Assembly (NCBI GenBank): GCA_032718475.1
Contig: JAUCBJ010009154.1
Span: 1 to 50,000 of the forward strand
From: Nemertoderma westbladi
Taxonomy: Eukaryota > Xenacoelomorpha > Nemertodermatida > Nemertodermatidae
DNA: 50,000 nt
Reading direction: 5' to 3'
Shown: positions 41,401 to 50,000 of the stretch, piece after piece
Layout of the letters: each line of letters opens with the position of its first letter
How positions within the stretch are numbered: the stretch's first letter is position 1
The notes under the pieces: model-generated
Told to the model about the DNA's origin: nothing
The model's input: the letters and a program-made list of their open reading frames with translations, nothing else
The model's database searches: none
Position numbers and translations under genes: made by a program

Positions 41401-43149
41401 ACTAGGGTATTTTCACTCCTTGGTTAGAATTCACTAGGGTATTTTCACTCCCCGGTTAGAATTCACTAGGGTATTTTCACTCCCCGGTTAAAATTCACTA
41501 AGGTATTTTCACTCCCCGGTTAGAATTCACAAGTGTATTTTCACTCCCCGGTTAGAATTCACTAAGGTATTTTCACTCCCCGGTTAGAATTCACTAGGGT
41601 ATTTTCACTCCCCGGTTAGAATTCACTAGGGTATTTTCACTCAAGGGTTAGAATTCACTAGGGTATTTTCACTCCCCTGTTAGAATTCACTAGGGTATTT
41701 TCACTCAAGGGTTAGAATTCACTAGGGTATTTCCACTCTCCGCTTAGAATTCACAAGGGTATTTTCACTCCCCGGTTAGAATTCACTAGGGTATTTTCAC
41801 TCAAGGGTTAGAATTCACTAGGGTATTTTCACTCCCCGGTTAGAATTCACAAGGGTATTTTCACTCAAGGGTTAGAATTCACTAGGGTATTTCCACTCCC
41901 CGCTTAGAATTCACAAGGGTATTTCCACCCCCCGGTTAGAATTCGCATGGGGTATTTTCACTCCCCGGTTAGAATTCACTAGGGTATTTTCACTCCCCGG
42001 TTAGAATTCACAAGGGTATTTTCACTCCCAGGTTAGAATTCACTAGGGTATTTTCACTCCCCGCTTAGAATTCACAAGGGTATTTTCACTCCCCGGTTAG
42101 AATTCACTAAGGTATTTTCACTCCTCGGTTAGAATTCGCATGGGGTATTTTCACTCCCCGGTTAGAATTCACTAGGGTATTTTCACTCCCCGGTTAGAAT
42201 TCACAAGGGTATTTTCACTCCCAGGTTAGAATTCACTAGGGTATTTTCACTCCCCGCTTAGAATTCACAAGGATATTTTCACTCCCCGGTTAGAATTCAC
42301 TAAGGTATTTTCACTCCTCGGTTAGAATTCGCATGGGGTATTTTCACTCCCCGGTTAGAATTCACTAGGGTATTTTCACTCCCCGGTTAGAATTCACAAG
42401 GGTATTTTCACTCCCAGGTTAGAATTCACTAGGGTATTTTCACTCCCCGGTTAGAATTCACAAGGGTATTTTCACTCCCCGGTTAGAATTCACAAGGGTA
42501 TTTTCACTCCCAGGTTAGAATTCACTAAGGTATTTTCACTCCTCGGTTAGAATTCACAAGGGTATTTTCACTCCCAGGTTAGAATTCACTAGGGTATTTT
42601 CACTCCCCGGTTAGAATTCACTAGGGTATTTTCACTCCTCGGTTAGAATTCGCATGGGGTATTTTCACTCCCCGGTTAGAATTCACTAGGGTATTTTCAC
42701 TCCCCGGTTAGAATTCACAAGGGCATTTTCACTCCCAGGTTAGAATTCACTAGGGTATTTTCACTCCCCGGTTAGAATTCACAAGGGTATTTTCACTCCC
42801 AGGTTAGAATTCACTAGGGTATTTTCACTCCCCGGTTAGAATTCACTAAGGTATTTTCACTCCTCGGTTAGAATTCGCATGGGGTATTTTCACTCCCCGG
42901 TTAGAATTCACTAGGGTATTTTCACTCCCCGGTTAGAATTCACAAGGGTATTTTCACTCCCAGGTTAGAATTCACTAGGGTATTTTCACTCCCCGGTTAG
43001 AATTCACAAGGGTATTTTCACTCCCAGGTTAGAATTCACTAGTGAATTTTCACTCCCCGGTTAGAATTCACTAGGGTATTTTAACTCCCCGGTTAGAATT
43101 CACTAGGGTATTTTCACTCCCCGGTTAGAATTCACTAGGGTATTTTAAC
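38433..43149. repeat. 32-bp minisatellite, about 147 copies
   Basis: Unit CCCCGGTTAGAATTCACTAG plus GGTATTTTCACT, nearly every unit holding an EcoRI site (GAATTC). Variants (CACAAGGG, CGCATGGGG, CCCAGG, CTTGG, CACCACCCC, CTCAAGGG) recur in fixed order. For example, the CACCACC variant sits at 39196, 40031 and 41284, and the segment around 40031-40500 is repeated about 1253 bp later. The array lies beyond exon 5 and is probably intronic. It is the largest array in the window. Confidence 0.97.
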
Positions 43150-43469
43150 TAATTAACTTTTTTACTAATTAACTAATCGTTCCCTTATTTAGGAGACTAC
43201 GTTTTACCCAAATTCATTGACATTTGTTACACATGTATAGAATAGGTGGATAAAAAATTTTCAAAAAAAAAATGTTTGAGCTTTTTAATTATTATCCTAA
43301 TTAACATAATTTATGCAATTATTCTTTAAAATGCAAAGGCTTTTAGAGGAGTGGTCATCAGATGCCCAAAATTTCATCATTTGTGCACAATGACATCGTA
43401 AATGTTATCTATTACCAGAACATAAGAAAACATACTCTACTATCAAACAAATTTCCTATGTGGGTTTTC
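43150..43469. other. Spacer, no gene seen
   Basis: AT-rich with poly-A runs. Nothing recognisable on either strand. Confidence 0.4.
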
Positions 43470-43830
43470 TTGGTCCGTGACTTCATTTTTGATATTTGTT
43501 TTCAAATTTGGCCTCGTGGTTTCTGTCTGTATGCCTGTCAGTCAGTCCGTCAAGATATAAGTAACAGAACAGACACATTGGAAGTTATCAAATCTGACTC
43601 TCGAAATGAATTCTGCGAGCACGAAAACCCCTATAACTAAATTTTTACGTAGTTACTGTGTCCATTTCTTATATTTGACGGACAGATTTCCGGATAGTCA
43701 GAAAGACTGACAGACAGATAGACAAACAGACTGACTCAATTGCATTGAAGTGAAAACTAACATCAGAAATCAAATCAGCGACCATATAAACAAACCCATA
43801 GCAAAAATCTTAGCATGGTTATGTGCTTTC
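43470..43830. repeat. Diverged foldback repeat of the CTGT/GACAGACA family
   Basis: TGGTTTCTGTCTGTATGCCTGTCAGTCAGT-type words on the left face GACTGACAGACAGATAGACA on the right. TGGGTTTTCTTGGTCCGTGA faces GCGACCATATAAACAAACCC. These resemble the arms of the foldback repeat at 4615-6710, but diverged. No coding content. Confidence 0.5.
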
Positions 43831-44457
43831 GTGTTGCTAAATATATATTAACAGACAGTTTTTGCACGGGAGGGTTAAAACCTAAAGGCAATTATCTCAG
43901 AATGACATTTTTCATTTTTAAATCACTACTCCTCCGCCATTTTTCAACTAATTTGTAAGTTTTTGGTGTCAAATGAAAAGCTAGAATGTTTGCGCAATAA
44001 TAAAATTCGAGCAGTTTTTTTAGTTTTTCAATTATGGTTCATCTGTTATAAAAAATTTTACGAAAAAAAAACATTGCTTTTTTGATAATTTGAAATTTTT
44101 TTGAAAAATAGCGGTATTTTCCTTGAAAAATACGAAACAAAAAGTGACTAATTTAATCGAACAATACCGCCTTTTTCACTCTTATTCAGTTTAGCTAACT
44201 TCTACTATTCTGTCCGAGTGGTTGAGTTTTACACGAGTTGGCAGGTTATTAGAATGCCAAAGAGTGAAAAACTCAACCCGCACGAGGACCGAATATCTGA
44301 ATTTCGCTTAAGAAAATGAGAGGAAAGAGTGTTGGTTGTTCCGTTACGTTTTGATATCGGATATATTGTTTTATTTGAAAAAATGAATCATCAGCGTTAT
44401 AACTGTATCTTTGGATTTCTTAAGCAGAAACTCACAGTTCTACGAAGTACTATAAAT
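43831..44457. other. Spacer, no gene seen
   Basis: AT-rich with T and A runs. TGTCCGAGTGGTTGAG near 44212 looks like a tRNA-Ser/Leu A box, but no B box or cloverleaf follows. Words around 44287-44320 (ATCTGAATTTCGCT, AAAATGAG) recur after the LTR at about 45340-45367. Confidence 0.35.
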
Positions 44458-44562
44458 TACCACAATAGACACCAAAATAACACAATAGACACCAAAATAC
44501 CACAACAGACACCAAAATACCACAACAGACACCAAAATACCACAACAGACACCAAAAAACTA
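44458..44562. repeat. 20-bp tandem repeat, about 5 copies
   Basis: Unit ACCACAACAGACACCAAAAT. Non-coding. Confidence 0.95.
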
Positions 44563-44732
44563 TAAAACTGATTATTCATTGCCTAAAACAATCGTTTTGG
44601 ACATCAAAAACATATTGAGAACATGTTCTCTCCACTGCCGTTTATGTTTTTATGATGCAACTATAACACTAGGAATGTTTTTTCTAATATAACAATAGAT
44701 TCGAGTGTGTTTTATTTTCCACTTATAGGCGT

Positions 44733-45302
44733 TGTTAGCGTATTCAATTCCGCTAACCAGGCCCACACAAAGTTGGTTTTAAGCAATATTGGGAGCACGA
44801 GGTTGATTACCAATCAACCTCGTGTCACCCCAATAAACGGGGACAACAGGCCCCAGGGGAACACACAAAGGGGGTCAGAGGTTATACCTCCGAGAGAGAG
44901 AATAACAGCAGTGGGGAGGGAAAACATTCCCAGAGAGATGGGAGGCGAGAAGTGAGTTATTAGCCAATGGGGGGAAGGCATCCACTGAGTAGTGTAACAC
45001 GGCCAACCTGTGCAATATATATTATCATTCGTTGTGCCAATTTATTCACTTTTAGTAAGTCAGTTAGTTAGGGCAGTACCGGCATCTCCGTCTACTGCCA
45101 TACAATATTCAGCCATTTTAGCGGTACAGTATATCATCATCAACCGACTGTGCTATATTACCATTTATTATATTATACCCTTATATCTACTGATCTATAT
45201 ACACCGATCAATCAACAACCCAGAACTCTTTTCACATACACACGGCGGGGACGCGTAGATTAGAAACCGGATAAACCGGGATCCTCGGTGGATCCCGTCA
45301 CA
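44733..45302 (+). mobile_element. Solo LTR (family A), copy 2
   Basis: 570 bp, starting TGTTAG and ending GTCACA, same block order as 4046-4606. Flanks GGCGT (44728-44732) and GGCAT (45303-45307) fit a 5-bp duplication with one substitution, so this copy may be older. Four hairpins align with copy 1: 44734-44757, 44796-44824, 44876-44892 and 45277-45297. At two of them paired bases have changed together. The TATA-like word TGTGCAATATATATTA is retained. No internal retrotransposon genes adjoin. Confidence 0.72.
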
Positions 45303-45574
45303 GGCATTCTAGACTCGCTTCGCTCGTGCTAAAAACTTATCTGAATTTCGCTAAACTGAAAATGAGTGAAAAAAAGTTGTTTTCCCCGCTTGCCTTTTTT
45401 TTATCGAATAATAGTCCTATTTTCACGGATTATTATTTTTACGGATTTAAACAATTTTGTTATAAATATAATGTTGAAAAATTTAAATGATGCGTTTAAC
45501 CGAAATATACAATATATGCAATATATATACATATAATGTATATTGCGCATCTTACAACATAAACCCATATGTTT

Positions 45575-45650
45575 ATATCAGCAGTCGGGTCTCGAACCCA
45601 CTAAATAATAACGCAGGACCTGCGATCTATCGAGTGATATCGCACTTTCT
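45575..45650 (-). mobile_element. tRNA-derived SINE fragment
   Basis: On the minus strand GGGTTCGAGACCC (45587-45599) is a perfect tRNA B box within a T-arm-like stem. Upstream GATATCACTCGATAGATCGC is a decayed A box/D-arm, followed by GGTCCTGCG where the anticodon arm would be. D-arm decay and the lack of an acceptor stem argue against a working tRNA. Confidence 0.55.
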
Positions 45651-46377
45651 GTCACTAAATTAGTGATAGAAAGACTTTATGTCACTAACTTATGATATAA
45701 AGTAATAATAGTGAGCGAAGGCAATACTTTCTTGCACTGTTTTCTAAAAAAAATAGTTAAATAAGTTTGATTTTTTCAGATATACTAAGTTTTTTTTTAT
45801 CACCGTAGTGATACTGAGTAAACTAAAGTTATGGGCTGACAAAATCTGACTACCAATAATATAAAGATTTTCTTAATTGAAACGCCCATAGTTAGCAATA
45901 CTTTCATTATGAAACCATCATTTTGATTTAAACAAAACTAAAATAAGTCTTCGTCAGTCCTAGTCAAGTCGAAGTCCTAGATATTTTTTAATGACTGTGA
46001 CTCTCCAGCACCCTCCTTGAGTAAACCCTCTGTCCCATAATTCCGCCTACGTCTCTCCAACCCAACCAAAAGATTCCAAAACAAATTTTATTCATAATTT
46101 ATTTTATCTGCGGATTTGGTCTCGCGTTTCAATTTGCATTCCGGGATTAAATCAGGCTGATAGGCCGAATTAATGTGCATTATTAAATAAATCGTACGGG
46201 CCGCCCTCCCTGCGTGCCGCCGGGTTATTGAATCCAACGATTTTCCCTCGGTTTGTTGCCACCTGTCCACTTCCTGCGCTCTGCGGCGTCTCTAACAACC
46301 GCCAACCACAGCAGCCCCCAACCTCTGGCTACCAGATTCGTACGGACTCTACAGTCCCCTGTCCCGACAGGCTCAAT
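45651..46377. other. Spacer, no gene seen
   Basis: Contains short hairpins based on TTAGTGA/TCACTAA (45640-45720) and an AT-rich part. From about 46200 it becomes more GC-balanced and runs into the minus-strand open segment that follows. Confidence 0.4.
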
Positions 46378-46605
46378 TTAGCTTACTTGTGAATCCACCT
46401 TTACGCCTGACTTCTGCTCTTCCCAGAATATAGTGAGGAAGATATAGCCGCTGGCTTCCTGGACGTCATTTGATCCCATTATAATAATTTCCGTGGGTGT
46501 GATCTCGGCTGCTATAAAGTCGCTACTTTTACCAGCTAACTCACGTACCTCCTGTATTTCTTTCTTTGCACACACGCCGGCTACTGTGTTCCCTCAGGTT
46601 TCCCC
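46378..46605 (-). other. Unrecognised minus-strand open segment
   Basis: An open frame of about 75 codons without an ATG, protein-like in composition: KKEIQEVRELAGKSSDFIA, then TEIIIMGSNDVQ and YIFLTIFWEE. A candidate donor (gtaagc) follows the DSQ codons. The I-I-x-M-G-S-N-D pattern faintly recalls the G-x-N-D block of SGNH hydrolases carried by some LINE ORF1 proteins, but that is weak. It could be an exon or a repeat remnant. Confidence 0.3.
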
Positions 46606-46994
46606 TTTGTTTTCGTTGAGTTTCCTTAGGCCTCGAAGTGGTTTTGAGATGGGATTCGATGGGTTTCCATTGACTATTAGTTAACGGGGCTCGCTGCGCT
46701 GATGTCTTTACATTATTCAGTTATAAGTTAGTTGGTGCCAGTGGTTGCTCGCATTCGTTGTGATTCCCGCAAATCGGCCATTTAATTGTTTATTAAATTA
46801 AATTCAATTAGATTTGATCTTATTATTTATATTTATCCATATCACCTTGGCAATGTTTAAGGTAAGGCCTTTCGTATTTCACATTTCGTTTTATATGTAA
46901 GGGTAGCTTATATTTTAACGTTTATAATTAATTAAAAGACATGATTGAATATTCGTTAAGGATTATTATTGTTATTATTGACTTTCATTTTGAC

Positions 46995-49900
46995 TTTTCT
47001 ATCTTTTCTATCTTTGTTGGTTGTAGTCGTTATGTGTGCAGAATTGCAGTGGTTATCTTTAATAATAACTTTTCTATATTTTGTTGGTTGTAGTCGTTAT
47101 GTGTGCAGAATTGCAGTGGTTATCTTTAATAATAACTTTTCTATCTTTGTTGGTTGTAGTCGTTATGTGTGCAGAATTGCAGTGGTTATCTTTAATAATA
47201 ACTTTTCTATCTTTGTTGGTTGTAGTCGTTATGTGTGCAGAATTGCAGTGGTTATCTTTAATAATAACTTTTCTATCTTTGTTGGTTGTAGTCGTTATGT
47301 GTGCAGAATTGCAGTGGTTATCTTTAATAATAACTTTTCTTTCTTTGTTGGTTGTAGTCGTTATGTGTGCAGAATTGCAGTGGTTATCTTTAATAATAAC
47401 TTTTCTATCTTTGTTGGTTGTAGTCGTTATGTGTGCAGAATTGCAGTGGTTATCTTTAATAATAACTTTTCTATCTTTGTTGGTTGTAGTCGTTATGTGT
47501 GCAGAATTGCAGTGGTTATCTTTAATAATAACTTTTCTATATTTTGTTGGTTGTAGTCGTTATGTGTGCAGAATTGCAGTGGTTATCTTTAATACTAACT
47601 TTTCTATCTTTGTTGGTTGTAGTCGTTATGTGTGCAGAATGGCAGTGGTTATCTTTAATAATAACTTTTCTATCTTTGTTGGTTGTAGTCGTTATGTGTG
47701 CAGAATTGCAGTGGTTATCTTTAATAATAACTTTTCTATCTTTGTTGGTTGTAGTCGTTATGTGTGCAGAATTGCAGTGGTTATCTTTAATAATAACTTT
47801 TCTATCTTTGTTGGTTGTAGTCGTTATGTGTGCAGAATTGCAGTGGTTATCTTTAATAATAACTTTTCTATATTTTGTTGGTTGTAGTCGTTATGTGTGC
47901 AGAATTGCAGTGGTTATCTTTAATACTAACTTTTCTATCTTTGTTGGTTGTAGTCGTTATGTGTGCAGAATTGCAGTGGTTATCTTTAATAATAACTTTT
48001 CTATCTTTGTTGGTTGTAGTCGTTATGTGTGCAGAATTGCAGTGGTTATCTTTAATAATAACTTTTCTATCTTTGTTGGTTGTAGTCGTTATGTGTGCAG
48101 AATTGCAGTGGTTATCTTTAATAATAACTTTTCTATCTTTGTTGGTTGTAGTCGTTATGTGTGCAGAATTGCAGTGGTTATCTTTAATAATAACTTTTCT
48201 ATCTTTGTTGGTTGTAGTCGTTATGTGTGCAGAATTGCAGTGGTTATCTTTAATAATAACTTTTCTATATTTTGTTGGTTGTAGTCGTTATGTGTGCAGA
48301 ATTGCAGTGGTTATCTTTAATAATAACTTTTCTATCTTTGTTGGTTGTAGTCGTTATGTGTGCAGAATTGCAGTGGTTATCTTTAATAATAACTTTTCTA
48401 TCTTTGTTGGTTGTAGTCGTTATGTGTGCAGAATTGCAGTGGTTATCTTTAATACTAACTTTTCTATCTTTGTTGGTTGTAGTCGTTATGTGTGCAGAAT
48501 TGCAGTGGTTGTCTTTAATAATAACTTTCTATCTTTGTTGGTTGTAGTCGTTATGTGTGCAGAATTGCAGTGGTTATCTTTAATAATAACTTTTCTATCT
48601 TTGTTGGTTGTAGTCGTTATGTGTGCAGAATTGCAGTGGTTATCTTTAATAATAACTTTTCTATCTTTGTTGGTTGTAGTCGTTATGTGTGCAGAATTGC
48701 AGTGGTTATCTTTAATAATAACTTTTTATTTTTATTGGTTGTAGTCGTTATGTGTGCAGAATTGCAGTGGTTATCTTTAATAATAACTTTTCTATCTTTG
48801 TTGGTTGTAGTCGTTATGTGTGCAGAATTGCAGTGGTTATCTTTAATAATAACTTTTTATTTTTATTGGTTGTAGTCGTTATGTGTGCAGAATTGCAGTG
48901 GTTATCTTTAATAATAACTTTTCTATCTTTGTTGGTTGTAGTCGTTATGTGTGCAGAATTGCAGTGGTTATCTTTAATAATAACTTTTCTATCTTTGTTG
49001 GTTGTAGTCGTTATGTGTGCAGAATTGCAGTGGTTATCTTTAATAATAACTTTTCTATCTTTGTTGGTTGTAGTCGTGTGTGCAGAATTGCAGTGGTTAT
49101 CTTTAATAATAACTTTTCTATCTTTGTTGGTTGTAGTCGTTATGTGTGCAGAATTGCAGTGGTTATCTTTAATAATAACTTTTCTATCTTTGTTGGTTGT
49201 AGTCGTTATGTGTGCAGAATTGCAGTGGTTATCTTTAATAATAACTTTTCTATCTTTGTTGGTTGTAGTCGTTATGTGTGCAGAATTGCAGTGGTTATCT
49301 TTAATAATAACTTTTCTATCTTTGTTGGTTGTAGTCGTTATGTGTGCAGAATTGCAGTGGTTATCTTTAATAATAACTTTTCTATCTTTGTTGGTTGTAG
49401 TCGTTATGTGTGCAGAATTGCAGTGGTTATCTTTAATAATAACTTTTCTATCTTTGTTGGTTGTAGTCGTTATGTGTGCAGAATTGCAGTGGTTATCTTT
49501 AATAATAACTTTTCTATCTTTGTTGGTTGTAGTCGTTATGTGTGCAGAATTGCAGTGGTTATCTTTAATAATAACTTTTCTATCTTTGTTGGTTGTAGTC
49601 GTTATGTGTGCAGAATTGCAGTGGTTATCTTTAATAATAACTTTTCTATCTTTGTTGGTTGTAGTCGTTATGTGTGCAGAATTGCAGTGGTTATCTTTAA
49701 TAATAACTTTTCTATCTTTGTTGGTTGTAGTCGTTATGTGTGCAGAATTGCAGTGGTTATCTTTAATAATAACTTTTCTATCTTTGTTGGTTGTAGTCGT
49801 TATGTGTGCAGAATTGCAGTGGTTATCTTTAATAATAACTTTTCTATCTTTGTTGGTTGTAGTCGTTATGTGTGCAGAATTGCAGTGGTTATCTTTAATA

Positions 49901-50000
49901 ATAACTTTTCTATCTTTGTTGGTTGTAGTCGTTATGTGTGCAGAATTGCAGTGGTTATCTTTAATAATAACTTTTCTATCTTTGTTGGTTGTAGTCGTTA
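46995..50000. repeat. 66-bp minisatellite, at least 45 copies, continues past the window
   Basis: Unit: TTTCTATCTTTGTTGGTTGT, AGTCGTTATGTGTGCAGAAT, TGCAGTGGTTATCTTTAATA, ATAACT. Most copies are identical. Variants TATATTTTGTT (plus one base), TTTTTATTTTTATTGG, AATACTAAC and a 3-base deletion near 49077 are scattered, and the right-hand kilobase is almost pure. Because 66 is divisible by three, overlapping frames of 90-290 codons stay open (repeating VVVVMCAELQWLSL), but one-base length variants shift the frame. Confidence 0.97.

Noticed and set aside
44205-44270. tRNA-Ser/Leu-like start (TGTCCGAGTGGTTGAG)
   Set aside because: No B box, no cloverleaf, and sequence after it is AT-rich; not called as a tRNA.
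46969-48875. Overlapping open frames coding repeated hydrophobic 22-residue units
   Set aside because: By-product of the 66-bp array. One-base length variants shift the frame, which a real gene would not tolerate.

Overview
This window is nuclear DNA from a non-vertebrate animal, probably a marine invertebrate; the exact group cannot be fixed from the sequence. Evidence for this: spliced genes with GT-AG introns, animal-specific families (a DOK7-type PH-PTB adaptor and an OSER1-type protein), an Amt-type ammonium transporter (vertebrates keep only the Rh branch), LINE, hAT, LTR and tRNA-derived repeats, and at least 13 long G or C homopolymer tracts. No prokaryotic features, rRNA genes or intact tRNA genes were seen.

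Layout. 0.8-1.5 kb: the last two recognisable exons of an Amt/MEP ammonium transporter (+). 1.9-7.7 kb: nested repeats, namely a LINE fragment, a MITE, a solo LTR with a 5-bp target duplication, and a foldback repeat split by a 1.4-kb hAT element with a perfect 8-bp target duplication. 8.8-9.3 kb: an OSER1-like gene (-). 10.8-14.2 kb: a non-autonomous DNA element with inverted ends, carrying a second hAT-like insertion. 16.8-18.6 kb: an intact one-exon bZIP transcription-factor gene (+) with an in-frame 21-bp coding minisatellite. 20.3-23.7 kb: a foldback element, then an inverted-repeat element with a decayed THAP-like gene. 24.1-27.6 kb: a 5'-truncated CR1/L2-like LINE. 28.2-37.8 kb and probably beyond: a DOK7-like adaptor gene (+), rebuilt here as five phase-matched exons.

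From 30.7 kb onward the sequence is dominated by minisatellites: 29 bp x about 15, 45 bp x about 32, 16 bp x about 100, 32 bp x about 147 and 66 bp x at least 45 (running off the right edge). Together they make up roughly 11 kb. Most lie inside, or probably inside, introns of the DOK7-like gene.

The genes do not form an operon or pathway. The points most worth a second look are: the minisatellite-filled introns of the DOK7-like gene and the G-tracts just after two of its splice donors; a solo-LTR family whose hairpins are conserved by compensatory changes between two copies; a LINE whose two ORFs lie in one frame split by a single TGA; and the bZIP gene with a hydrophobic N terminus and a coding repeat. 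All calls rest on reading the sequence; no database search was run.
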